DNA from: Pogonophryne albipinna
Lineage: Eukaryota > Chordata > Actinopteri > Perciformes > Artedidraconidae
Length of the DNA: 64,000 nucleotides
Assembly: GCA_028583405.1 (NCBI GenBank)
Contig: CM053261.1
Span: forward strand, 11,898,459-11,962,458
Direction of reading: 5' to 3'
The notes below the pieces were generated by a model, which saw only the letters and a list, made by a program, of their open reading frames with translations, made no database searches and was not told the DNA's origin. This document shows, in pieces, positions 1 to 10,425 of this stretch; the stretch's first letter is position 1; the number at the start of each line of letters is the position of its first letter. The position numbers were made by a program, and so were the translations under genes.

Positions 1-275
1 AACAAAGTGAGAATTTATTGATTGTTTTAGCAGGCGAGGTGCTTGCCAACAATGACGTTCATTTCCTGCAGATGAATATTGTTAATTTTATTGAGCCTGT
101 GAAAAGAGTCCAATTCTGCACAATTCTGTTCCTGTTCATCAAATTAGAATATTTGATCATAAAATAAGGCCTGTAAAACACAAGGTGAGTATTTCCTGAA
201 TGTCAGCTGCATGTTTTATTCCGTGCTCTTTACGTACAGAGGCTGCTTTTTAACATTGTAGAGGGTAGCACTGAA
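1..275. other. No gene recognised
   Basis: AT-rich sequence with no convincing exon, RNA gene or repeat boundary that I can support. Confidence 0.5.
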
Positions 276-485
276 TCAGCATCTAGTATCCTGGATCATA
301 TATTCAAAAATTCTCAGGGGCTGAAATGAATCTAGCATGTCATAGTTGCGCTTTTCCTTTGAAGGATTTGTCAATTTCATCACATACTCTGAAAAGATGG
401 CTTTCACAGCGCAATCATCCACACGGTCATGCTGGCATTTCTTGCGAATCCGTAATGGAGAAGAAGTATCTTTGATATGTTTTTA
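276..485 (-). CDS. Possible terminal coding exon, unidentified
   Basis: The minus strand is open for about 68 codons and ends in TGA at 276-278. The composition looks protein-like: charged, with KEKRNYDMLDSFQPLRIFEY near the C-terminus. There is no in-frame initiator ATG near the upstream end and only a weak AG that could be an acceptor, so it would have to be a last exon or a remnant. It lies 0.8 kb downstream of brf2 on the same strand. I do not recognise the family. It could be an exon of an unknown gene, a decayed transposon ORF, or chance. What favours coding is composition only. Confidence 0.25.
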
Positions 486-1078
486 TGCGTTATGAAATGA
501 CTCATTGCCAAGTAGATATTCAATCCACACAATACTGCTTAATTTGAATCAGTATATAGAACTTTTTACAAGTGGACCTCTTGATTTGTCAGGAATGGTA
601 CGTTTTACTAATAACATTAATGATGGCTCAAGTGTCTCAGTTAACCATGTCAGTGTGACACTGAGCCAACAAGCAATACACAGGACCCGCAGCATTCTCA
701 TCTGTATGTCATTACTGGTGTCATTTTCTGGTTGCTAACGCCATTGTAACACAAACACTGATGTTCAGCTGTAACTGTGGTGAACTCATCAGAACAGAGT
801 GGGCGAGCCGACCAATCAGAGCACAGTGGGCTCATAGGGAAGGGGGCAGGAGCTCCAACAAGGCGTGTAGGACAGAGAGTGAATACACAGACTATACAGA
901 GATGCTGTGAGAAACCAATGTGAGTTTGGAACATTGAACAATGTAAATCTATTCTAGTAGACCTCAACAATGCAATTATCATCAGTAGAAATGGCATGGG
1001 ACCTTTCACACTGCTTTTTCCATTGATTGCACATAAACTGTCCGAAATCATATTTTTTTTTAACCACTTCAACATAAC
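486..1078. other. Intergenic, no gene recognised
   Basis: Short open frames on both strands have no recognisable protein content. The stretch looks like ordinary intergenic or 3'-flanking DNA downstream of brf2. Confidence 0.45.
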
Positions 1079-1084
1079 TTTATT
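1079..1084 (-). promoter_or_regulatory. Candidate polyadenylation signal of brf2
   Basis: TTTATT on the plus strand reads AATAAA on the minus strand, about 140 bases downstream of the brf2 stop codon. Position and sequence suit a 3'-end signal; no transcript evidence is available. Confidence 0.45.
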
Positions 1085-1224
1085 TGAAAGTGCACCATCA
1101 ACAAAAGCAAAAACAGACAATCTGTTACTGTAGAAAACTACATAAAATTGGTTGTAGCATCCCTTATCATGAACCGAAACTAAAGGGAAAGGAAAATACC
1201 TGAATCCTTATTCGAACAGTCTGG

Positions 1225-2056
1225 TTATGTTTTCTCACTCTCAGACAACATCTTCTGCGTCAGAGCAAACTCCCGCGCTTCCCGAGGAGTGCGGATGTAC
1301 GAGTCAATTTCACTGTCTGAGATTTCTTCATCCCCAGTCACATCTTTGCACTCGGGCCGCTCCACTCTCCTCCTCTTCGGATGCACCACACACGGGGGGG
1401 CAAACAGCACTCGCTTCCCCCAGTTTGGTGCTGGAGCCTGGCTCTCTCCTCCTCCAGTGTTCCCCTCAGGCTCTGTGTGTGGATCATCATTTCCATCTCT
1501 GGGTCTCTGGGCACTTTCAGCATTCAGTTCATATTCTTCTGCAGTGGGAGCATTTGAATTCTGCTCTCCATGCTCGGATACTTGTGAGGAAGCAGCCTCC
1601 TCAGGTAGAGAGTCCTCACCACTGGCCTCACTTTCTGCCTGCAGAGTTTCCTCATGTGTTCTCAGAGCCCTCCTCAGCAGAGCGAACCTGTAATTTAAAA
1701 TATCCTCCACCTGCTGCATAACATTGTCTGGCGTCACCGCCTCCCTGACCCAAGGAATCTCCCTCCCCAGCTTGCAGAGCACCTCCTTCATCTCAGCGAT
1801 CCTCTTCATAGCAGGCTTCAGCTTATTCACTTTGGCCATCTGACAGAACTTGTCCAGAGTGAGTTTCAAGCGGTGCTTGTTGGGTTTCAAGGACTGCCAC
1901 GACAGATAGATTGAGGCCATCATGATGGGGGTGGGGTGGCGGCCAGTCACGATCCAGGTGTCTGCTGCCAGCTCCACCAGGGCCACGGCACGCTTCGTCA
2001 AGTCCCTCGAGTTCTCTGCCAGCTCATCAGGAACGTGAAGTGAGCTGATTTTATAC
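1225..2056 (-). CDS. brf2: BRF2, terminal exon (Pol III TFIIIB subunit)
   Basis: BRF2 is the TFIIB-related subunit of the TFIIIB variant that recruits RNA polymerase III to type 3 (U6-like) promoters. This exon encodes the end of the protein: the second cyclin-like repeat (VTGRHPTPIMMASIYLSWQS), an acidic low-complexity linker, and the conserved C-terminal segment VTGDEEISDSEIDSYIRTP. The APPC motif just before the basic stretch HPKRRR aligns with the segment holding the redox-sensing cysteine of human BRF2. The acceptor is clear: a pyrimidine-rich tract, then CAG at 2057-2059 on the minus strand. The stop is TAA at 1225-1227. The N-terminal zinc ribbon and first cyclin repeat are not found between 2057 and 2626, so they must lie in the adjacent gap. 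Confidence 0.9.
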
Positions 2057-2626
2057 CTGGCAGAAAAAAGGTTTTCATTAACTAAAGAACTATAGAAGGT
2101 TTTTAGAAACATGTGTTGTTAAGAGCACTTTTTCTTAAAAACACTAACCAATATTAATACTAATTAAATGAAAGCCAAATAAATGTGTCTAAAGGAAAAA
2201 AGCTCTATTTATTTTAGGCCTGGGTGATACAGAGGGATTATGACTGAATGAATCTTCTGACTAAAATGTTCAAGCCAAGTTACATCCCAATATCTACCAT
2301 TTGTAAAACCAGCTGTAGAGAAGACACAAGTCCACGATATCTGCTCAACCAATCGCACAATATGTGAAATGTATTAGATTTGCATCACCATCCCACACGT
2401 AACCTTTGCTGCCGGTCTTTAAAGCAGCCATTAGTTGTGAAAAGACTTTAACCTAGACTTTATTTTTAATAAGAGAGTCCATTAGTGTTGTGACGGAAGA
2501 AGATGCTTTTAAAAAAAGACCTATTTCCAGTTTGCTTGACATCATTTCAGTGCTGCTTTCAATCTATAAAATCAATTATTTTAATTACAAATAATCAACC
2601 ATCTAAAAACTTTATCGGTGTACATG
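2057..2626 (-). other. brf2 intron portion, no exon seen
   Basis: AT-rich sequence between the last brf2 exon and the assembly gap. No BRF2-like coding segment is visible in any frame. Confidence 0.5.
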
Positions 2627-3561
2627 NNNNNNNNNNNNNNNNNNNNNNNNNNNNNNNNNNNNNNNNNNNNNNNNNNNNNNNNNNNNNNNNNNNNNNNNNN
2701 NNNNNNNNNNNNNNNNNNNNNNNNNNNNNNNNNNNNNNNNNNNNNNNNNNNNNNNNNNNNNNNNNNNNNNNNNNNNNNNNNNNNNNNNNNNNNNNNNNNN
2801 NNNNNNNNNNNNNNNNNNNNNNNNNNNNNNNNNNNNNNNNNNNNNNNNNNNNNNNNNNNNNNNNNNNNNNNNNNNNNNNNNNNNNNNNNNNNNNNNNNNN
2901 NNNNNNNNNNNNNNNNNNNNNNNNNNNNNNNNNNNNNNNNNNNNNNNNNNNNNNNNNNNNNNNNNNNNNNNNNNNNNNNNNNNNNNNNNNNNNNNNNNNN
3001 NNNNNNNNNNNNNNNNNNNNNNNNNNNNNNNNNNNNNNNNNNNNNNNNNNNNNNNNNNNNNNNNNNNNNNNNNNNNNNNNNNNNNNNNNNNNNNNNNNNN
3101 NNNNNNNNNNNNNNNNNNNNNNNNNNNNNNNNNNNNNNNNNNNNNNNNNNNNNNNNNNNNNNNNNNNNNNNNNNNNNNNNNNNNNNNNNNNNNNNNNNNN
3201 NNNNNNNNNNNNNNNNNNNNNNNNNNNNNNNNNNNNNNNNNNNNNNNNNNNNNNNNNNNNNNNNNNNNNNNNNNNNNNNNNNNNNNNNNNNNNNNNNNNN
3301 NNNNNNNNNNNNNNNNNNNNNNNNNNNNNNNNNNNNNNNNNNNNNNNNNNNNNNNNNNNNNNNNNNNNNNNNNNNNNNNNNNNNNNNNNNNNNNNNNNNN
3401 NNNNNNNNNNNNNNNNNNNNNNNNNNNNNNNNNNNNNNNNNNNNNNNNNNNNNNNNNNNNNNNNNNNNNNNNNNNNNNNNNNNNNNNNNNNNNNNNNNNN
3501 NNNNNNNNNNNNNNNNNNNNNNNNNNNNNNNNNNNNNNNNNNNNNNNNNNNNNNNNNNNNN
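2627..3561. other. Assembly gap (935 N)
   Basis: A run of unknown bases. Two genes enter it from opposite sides on the same strand: the 5' part of brf2 and the 3' part of gpat4. About 150 codons of GPAT4 and roughly the N-terminal half of BRF2 have to fit with introns and a promoter, so the true gap may be longer than drawn. Confidence 0.95.
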
Positions 3562-3754
3562 ACACAATATTTACAATTATTTTGTTTGTCATTACTGCAC
3601 ATATTTTATTCTAATTCAATTTCTACAATTTCAATCATATTCAATGTAAATACTGCTATATTTTACTATATTTTTGTAATGTTATTATAGTTTTCTTTAA
3701 ATAGTATTCTATCTGTGTTTTTCTATTTTTGTTTTACTTTTATGTATGCACCAC

Positions 3755-3825
3755 AACACAAGTCAAATTCCTCGCATGTGTTAACCTACCTGGTAATAAA
3801 CCCTGTTTCTGATTGTGATTCTAAC
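3755..3825 (+). repeat. LINE 3'-tail-like repeat
   Basis: The CCTACCTGGTAATAAACC block followed by TCTGAT-type short repeats is typical of fish L2/Rex-type LINE 3' ends. A second copy occurs near 54285-54325, which supports a dispersed repeat. Confidence 0.45.
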
Positions 3826-3846
3826 ACTGAGAAGATGCACTGTTAC

Positions 3847-4705
3847 CTCTTGGCCACTAGATGTCGGTCTTTGACTTCTGAGCGTTCAAACCAGATGTGA
3901 GGAGAGGACTTCACCATGGCTCGTTGGATCATTCCCATCAGCCCTCCATGCACCTGGCCGACCTGAGAGACCAGTTCAGCACAAGTTCATCTCAAAAACA
4001 ACAGCTCTACTTATCTCTAATTGGTCATAATCATTTACTCTGAAAACACACACATTCACTCACAGAAACACACACACTTTTCTACCATAGAGTAGCAGCC
4101 GTCATTAGCCAAGATGATGACATCAATGGGTGTTGTGTGATTGGATACACAGATCCCTCCATTCTTCGGTTTGTTCTCTCTGAAATATGATATGAAAACC
4201 TGTGAATATTACAGTTCGGATGATCATAATGTTCTAATTCCATCTCTGTCTGAACTGGTTTTGTTTCATAATACCGAACATACTGTACCTGTTATGATAA
4301 GTGATGATTGCTGTGAGAGCTCTCACACAGATGCGGTGACACATCAGATGAATCTTCTCACTCAGGGAGAACCTTAACCTAAACACATGCAGCACAACAA
4401 CAATTACTCCAGTCCCCTTAGGGTGCACTCTTTAAGGTTATAATTTGGTTCCAATATGTATCATGTAGCTTTAGTTTCTATCCTTGTTAAAGGGACCTTG
4501 AATTGTTACTGAGAATTGTGGGAAACTTACTCTCTATTTGGTAAAAAGCCCAGCAAAGTAGTCAGAACTACAAGGAGACCGATGCCAGTTACTGCCAGAG
4601 TAACCCTGCAGAAGAAAGCAGATCAGGTTGTTATGTTGAACTTCACTGCAGTCAAATAGTATAATTATATTCCATATATATATAATCTTTACCTGGTTAA
4701 ATAAA

Positions 4706-4744
<39 letters not shown>

Positions 4745-7640
4745 GATGAGATCAGAAATATGGCGACATACATTTACAGCTAATTCCAAAACCTCAATAG
4801 AAGCCTCACATCTAAAAAGCTAAAGATATTGGGTACAGTCTTACTAGTTTTTGCACGATGAGATGTACTTTATTACTCCCTCGACCCCATCACCTGGCTG
4901 TGATCTGACCTGAGAGGCAGCAGCACTCCGTAGCGGACGAGCACTCCGAGGCCCCAGATGACCGTGAGTCTCAGACTGATGTGACGGAAGTTGTAGTTGC
5001 TGCGAGTCAACAAGTTCCAGCTATCCAGTTCCTGGGAAGAAAAGCGCTTGGTCACCTCGTCGTCCAGGATGCTCTCCACACCTCTCCGGCAGAAGAAGAA
5101 GATGTCGGCCATCTCAAACTGAGGCTCTGAGCGCGGACAGCTGGCAGAACCACGGAGCTCCTGGAGATCCTGCTGCAAGGACGTTGGTGGTTTTTTGGCT
5201 ATGATTCCTACAATGAGAACAAAAAGAAGACATGCATTTGACGTAATAGTCACAGTGATAGAGCAGTTATGAGTGAGAAATATTAAAATAGAACTTGTTT
5301 ACCATTACATGGTTTATAGAGTTGCTGGTTCTTCTCTTTTGCTCCCATCTCCATTCGTGAGGTTGCCCACTAATAAGAAAAACATATTTTTTATAACTGA
5401 AAATAACATTGTTACATTTTTTAAGATGACAGATTCAGAGAATATATTTTTCTGAGAAGCTTGCAGATGACTAAACAATACAGAGACAATTCAGAAACAT
5501 GATTGTGTTCCAGATTCCCGCTTCGTCTGACATGGAAAATAGGTCACAATGTTGGCCTCTGTGACAATAAACCTGGGGAGAGCACATTCAAAGAATCATC
5601 TATGATGTGTTCTTGGAAAAAAATGTGTTGAAGCCCATAAAAAACAAACGATTCACAATTATTACATACAAACACTCCTACACAATCAACTATTTACAGA
5701 GCTGCTGGATGAAGCAAAGATAATTATAAATGCTTAGAAGCCCTGTAAAAAAACATAACTGATATGGTGGTGTAGATAGGTCCAAAAGAAACAGAAAGCC
5801 AGATCTAAATATCTAAAATAACATAGTAAAACAAACTAAACAGCAATGTTGGTAAAATGGCAACTAGCTGCCTTCAACAGTTCTAATACAACCTTTGGGA
5901 AAGTAAAACAGTTAGCAGTCTCGTTGCAACCTCAGTTATTTCCCTAATTCTTGTGTAAAAGGGGAGTTCTTACAACTCCCTCAGAAACTGAAGGACCCCA
6001 GGGACTTGAGAGGAGAAATACCTTTTGTTCTCCGCAGCACATCACAAAAATCCTCCAGCAGTAGATACTAATCATCCCAGAGGTCTAAGCTCCCTGTAGT
6101 CTCCACAGCACCCTCAGATAGTGGTCCCATGGCTAAAAGTGTGTTGCTCCCTGCCATGTGTCCTCAAATCCCTGAGGAAGAGTAGGCAGCATCATGGCCT
6201 CTACCTCTAATAGCCCCCCGAGCTGGAGAACCAATAGATCCCATTAAGCAGGGGATGGATTTATTATTTGGGGAAATCAATGAGATTTACACTGTAGCAG
6301 TTTAGTGGCAGGATATTTGTTCCAACATGTTGTTAACCCTTAGATACACGAGTGACTGGACCCTACAGTCTTCCATAAGTGGGTCAAAAAGGACCCGTAT
6401 TAGAATAATATGTGTTTTTATGCCATTTTTGTCATTTTGGTTAAGAAAAACCACTAGTATAATATTTAGTATTATATTTTGGTTCACACTAGAAATATTT
6501 TATTTTTCACTATTTATAATTTTAGACATTTTTTTTACATTTTGAAAAAAAAACGAAATTCCATAGAAAATGCATGCGGGTCATTTTTTACCCACTTATG
6601 GAAGCTTGGGATAGAAATACAAAATCTACAATTTCTTAAAAAGTATAAAATGTAAATTTTAAATGTGAATGGCATGATATCCAAAACATGTTTTTTGAGG
6701 AATAGCTGGAATATTAAATGATAAAAAAATGTAATTATAAAGATACTTCAAGTAAACCACCTCACCGGGTCCAAAAAGACCCACTTATGCATCTAAGGGT
6801 TAACTTAACACAAAAGGTAAGGCAATTTGTGTTTGGTAGATGATTTCGTTGTTGTAACAATGCTTTTTGGCAATGAATCTTATACCACTGGAAAGCCTGT
6901 TTTCTTGCCTTTCCAATGGTACCACATTTGTGAGGAACAAGCATTTGTGGGATGAGCAGCAGAGCTAAGTATGTGGGTTGTGCCCATGAAAAATTATCTG
7001 CCAATGCCAAACAGCAGCCACTCTCTGGTCTCATACGGCTGCCAGGAGCCTGCCCTTCACCTTCAGGCCCACTTCCACTGGAACCTCAACATGTGGAGGA
7101 ACATTTTGTTGAGTCCAGAATCTGCCTACATCAGTTGGATTGTACGGTCACAGTGTGGAGAAGACGCAGAGAACGCTTTGCTGATTGCTGCACCGATAGA
7201 GTAGGAGTGGAGAGGATGGGATGGCCTGCCTGCCTGTTCCTCACAAATGTGTTACTATTGGATAAGAAAACAGGCTTTTCAACGATATAAGATTTATTGC
7301 CAAAAAGCATTGTTACAACATAGAAATCATCTACCAAACACAAATTGCCTTATTTTTTGTGTTGAGTTTATAATAAATAAACAAAACCCTGGTCCAAAAC
7401 CATATCAATACAAATTACTTTGATTATGTATCGTTCTAAAAACATGGTACATTACACAGAGACCAAACTCACCTCAAAGATCTTGAGAAGGGTCCTCATG
7501 TAGAGTCTGCGGATACCAAAAGATATTCCAAGGACGGCCGGCACCATTATGAAGACAATTAGAAGAGTCAACCAGACTGTGATGAAGATGCAGAGGCACC
7601 TGCACAGCAGGTTCTCAACAGGAATTGTGAACCAAGCCAT
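3847..7640 (-). CDS. gpat4: GPAT4 (AGPAT6), 5' seven coding exons, 3' end in gap
   Basis: GPAT4 is an ER membrane glycerol-3-phosphate acyltransferase that makes lysophosphatidic acid, the first step of glycerolipid synthesis. Coding exons, in transcript order: 7473-7640, 5303-5369, 4910-5207, 4531-4605, 4289-4378, 4086-4179 and 3847-3962; phases agree across every junction. They encode about 302 residues: an N-terminal hydrophobic segment, the conserved DIFFFCRRG region, a second pair of hydrophobic segments, acyltransferase block I NHTTPID (NHx4D, catalytic) and the block II region WFERSEVKDR. The later FPEG block and the C-terminus (about 150 residues in human) are missing and should lie in the gap. 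The start ATG at 7638-7640 has a good context (GCAGCATGG). GPAT4 fits better than GPAT3 because of the segment CHRICVRALTAIITYH and the N-terminus. Confidence 0.9.
4709..4740. repeat. (TA)n microsatellite
   Basis: An uninterrupted TA dinucleotide tract in a gpat4 intron. Confidence 0.9.
5460..6332. other. gpat4 intron, no exon seen
   Basis: This lies between coding exons 1 and 2 of gpat4. No coding segment or clear repeat boundary is visible. Confidence 0.5.
6337..6799. mobile_element. piggyBac-like MITE with TTAA duplication
   Basis: The ends are inverted copies (CCCTTAGATACAC at left; right end reads CCCTTAGATGCAT on the other strand) and are flanked by TTAA at 6333-6336 and 6800-6803. 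Just inside the left end is ACTTATGG/CCATAAGT-type inverted sequence with GGGTC(A/C)AAAAAG motifs on both sides. There is no ORF. TTAA target duplication is characteristic of the piggyBac and Kolobok superfamilies; the short CCC-starting TIR favours piggyBac. Confidence 0.65.
6806..7364. mobile_element. Decayed Tc1-like transposon
   Basis: Inverted arms of about 130-150 bases (6806-6960 and 7240-7364) share GGCAATTTGTGTTTGGTAGA and GTAACAATGCTTTTTGGCAA-type sequence. Between them, at about 7060-7200 on the plus strand, are pieces of a Tc1 transposase split between frames: LNMWRNILLSPES in one frame and VWRRRRERFADCC in another. The usual DES motif holding the second catalytic Asp reads PES. 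The element is internally deleted and dead. Confidence 0.65.
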
Positions 7641-7721
7641 GCTGCTCACAGACTCCTGGTTAGTTTGAAGAGACGCCGTCCGAAGCCCACGGTGGAACGA
7701 ACATTAGGAGAAAGTAATTGC
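7473..7721 (-). CDS. gpat4: gpat4 first coding exon with short 5'UTR
   Basis: An acceptor (TTTATCTGACGCAG) precedes 7721, so the coding exon carries about 80 bases of 5'UTR and at least one non-coding exon must lie upstream. The exon encodes 56 residues (MAWFTIPVENLL to LLKIFE), largely one hydrophobic segment followed by basic residues, as expected for a type II-like ER anchor. The donor is GAG|GTGAGT. Confidence 0.85.
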
Positions 7722-8622
7722 CTGCGTCAGATAAAGACAGATCAAATGATCAAGATTAGTCATAAAAAAAGGACAATGTTTAGAATCCCTGTCAGGTGAC
7801 TTGTGCTAAATTGTGATTGACTTATATTTTGAACAATATCATTTTTTGCTGTTTACCAATAATGGGTATGATATTAGACACATGTGACACCCTCGTATAT
7901 TATTAGATGCCAGACAAAATACTTTTTTAATCCAGCATCAGGGTCTACAGTTTTCGCCCTCCTTTTCTTTGCGTTTATCTTATTTATTTGAGGTCCTTTG
8001 TCGGAGAGTGTATGGTTATTTTTGAATTAAAAAAAAAAAGATAAAAAGGTTTAAAGAAAACTAAATTAATATTGTCACTAGCTATGAATTGAATGATAAA
8101 AAATAAATGTAAGAATACATTTGAAGGTACATTACCAGTTAAACCTCAGAGCAGAGGGATGCAATTAACACTGAAAGGTTGAATAATAAAAGCTAGTTAC
8201 TCTAAATAAATAACCTACTTTGATACAGTTAAACTATATATCATTAACGTTATGGTACAACAAGCAGGGCTATCTAGCTACAATAATGTCACACATTATC
8301 ACCGCATTACCGTATTTATTACCAACATAATAAGAATGAACAGCTACTGTTTTCTATGCATATGGTTTCACCACTAGTGTAGCCTACTAGCTAATGTTAA
8401 GTTACTCTGTCGCAGTATGCAATATTTATCAGCAAGTTTCCATGAGTTAGTTTCGCAACATGCTAGCATACAAGAAGGTAGCTGCTAGGTTAATAAAGCT
8501 TACTCTGACCAACGGCTACCTGGTAACGGCTTTTACCGTCCCCCGGTTCTAACGGTAGTGTTGTGGCCGCGGAGGAGTCGGGTGACAGTCGGTCAGCAGG
8601 TCCAGCAGGTGTTTCTCCATCA
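7722..8622 (-). other. gpat4 upstream intron and candidate 5'UTR exon
   Basis: The part nearest the gene is AT-rich. From about 8500 to 8622 the sequence becomes GC- and CpG-rich and, on the minus strand, offers plausible donors (CCAG|GTAGCC near 8518 and GGACG|GTAAAA near 8537). This suits a non-coding first exon of gpat4. A short upstream ORF (MEKHLLDLL...) starts near 8616 on the minus strand. The transcription start cannot be fixed from sequence alone. Confidence 0.4.
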
Positions 8623-8630
8623 GGACAGCC
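8623..8630. repeat. Left target-site duplication GGACAGCC
   Basis: Eight bases immediately outside the left terminus of the 10-kb foldback element; an identical octamer sits at 18663-18670. Confidence 0.8.
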
Positions 8631-8939
8631 ACTGCGGTCAAGCCAGCCGTCTTTCACTTTTGCGTGGTCAAACCAGCCGCCCCTGTATTTCGAGTGCGCG
8701 ATTAGTTACAGGTTTACGGTAATGCAATAAAAACAACCCGGGGAAGCTGCTGGACGTTTCGGATGTGCAGTATTATATATTTGACTACTTTAAAGCTACA
8801 GAAAATCCCACAGAGGAACACTTCCGGTGAGGATTTCAAAGTAAAGGATGGCATGTGGTTCATTTATATTATTTGCGATTGAGGAACAGGGTAATTTATG
8901 AGAATAATGTTAGGACTTATTGCTTCATAAACTTGTTGC

Positions 8940-9951
8940 ACAAATACTATGAACTACTTTTACTGTGTACTTTTTGAGAATGGCAAAATTCCCTCCATAG
9001 AACAAGAATGAGCATTTGTGTCAACTTTAATGTGGTCTAAAAAACATTTCTTCCATAAGTAGTTTATGAAACTGCCATGTTTGTACTTAGTACTTCTAGG
9101 ACTACTTGCACAAATAATATGAACTACTTTTACTGTGTACTTTTGAGTAATTTGAGTTTCAAAGTCCTCTCCAGAGAACAAGAATGAGCATTTTTGTCAA
9201 CTTTAATGTGGTCTAAAAAACATTTCTTCCATAAGTAGTTTATGAAACTGCCATGTTTGTACTTAGTACTTCTAGGACTACTTGCACAAACAATATGAAC
9301 TACTTTTACTGTGTACTTTTTGAGTAATTTGAGTTTCAAAGTCCTCTCCAGAGAACAAGAATGAGCATTTGTGTCAACTTTAATGTGGTCTAAAAAACAT
9401 TTCTTCCATAAGTAGTTTATGAAACTGCCATGTTTGTACTTAGTACTTCTAGGACTACTTGCACAAATAATATGAACTACTTTTACTGTGTACTTTTGAG
9501 TAATTTGAGTTTCAAAGTCCTCTCCAGAGAACAAGAATGAGCATTTGTGTCAACTTTAATGTGGTCTAAAAAACATTTCTTCTATAAGTAGTTTATGAAA
9601 CTGCCATGTTTGTACTTAGTACTTCTAGGACTACTTGCACAAATAATATGAACTACTTTTACTGTGTACTTTTGAGTAATTTGAGTTTCAAAGTCCTCTC
9701 CAGAGAACAAGAATGAGCATTTGTGTCAATTTTAATGTGGTCTAAAAAACATTTCTTCCATAAGTAGTTTATGAAACTGCCATGTTTGTACTTAGTACTT
9801 CTAGGACTACTTGCACAAATAATATGAACTACTTTTACTGTGTACTTTTTGAGAATGGCAAAATTCCCTCCATAGAACAAGAATGAGCATTTGTGTCAAC
9901 TTTAATGTGGTCTAAAAAACATTTCTTCCATAAGTAGTTTATGAAACTGCC
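8940..9951 (-). repeat. Left 176-bp tandem array (5 copies)
   Basis: The marker CTAGGACTACTTGCAC recurs at about 9096, 9272, 9449, 9626 and 9802, a period of about 176 bases. The units are the reverse complement of those in the right arm. The outermost unit has the variant end GAATGGCAAAATTCCCTCC, shared with the outer end of the right array. Confidence 0.92.
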
Positions 9952-10020
9952 CAACCCTGTCTCCTAAAAATTACGTTCCCACAGAACTAAACTGCATTCT
10001 CAATTACGTTTAGCAAGAAA

Positions 10021-10155
10021 CGTATTTTCTCCCACGTTACGTTCGTTTTGAACGTATCTCAAATACGTTTATTTTCTACATATCTTCTAGAAGCATATTT
10101 TCTCCCACGTTACGTTTCTCATGAACGTATCTTAAATACGTTTATTTTCTACATA
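10021..10155. repeat. Two tandem ~70-bp ACGT-rich units
   Basis: TTTTCTCCCACGTTACGTT followed by a GAACGTATCT(C/T)AAATACG block occurs twice in the left arm; the right arm (about 14490-14560) has a single copy in inverse orientation. CACGTTACGTT-type motifs recur. Confidence 0.7.
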
Positions 10156-10270
10156 TCTTTGCCATTTATTGTCTTGCTTATAATAATGATAATAGTCATT
10201 TATAAATATCATTTAGAGCACACATTTGAAATCAGTAGACGAGGCTGTAATTTCTCCAGCTGTTACTCTC

Positions 10271-10425
10271 ATGAGCGAGACAGAAAATAATAGTTTTAAC
10301 ATGCCAAAAAGCTGCTGTGTCGTTTTATTGCACCTCAAACATTAAAACAAATCCAGAGTTACGTGTTTCTGTACTTCCTCTAAGAAGAAAGGACAGTAAC
10401 AGAAGATCTCTGTGGCTTCAGGCTT
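10271..10425 (+). pseudogene. THAP-domain start exon, left arm, frameshifted
   Basis: ATG codons at 10271 and 10301 open a frame starting MPKSCC, with cysteines placed as in the C-x4-C start of a THAP zinc finger. One extra T in the run at 10323-10326, relative to the right-arm copy, breaks the frame. Beyond it, the other frame continues to NRRSLWLQA, including the Trp typical of THAP domains, and then meets TGA. The exon faces inward and mirrors the one at 14224-14366. THAP domains are the DNA-binding domain of P-type (and Kolobok) transposases and of host THAP proteins. Confidence 0.6.

Noticed and set aside
1227..1721. Plus-strand frames opposite brf2
   Set aside because: Antisense shadows of the BRF2 exon.
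2503..3690. Long open frames across the N run
   Set aside because: They consist of unknown bases.
7638..7649. Upstream start for gpat4 at 7649
   Set aside because: That codon is GTG; the ATG at 7640 has a good context and gives the expected N-terminal anchor.
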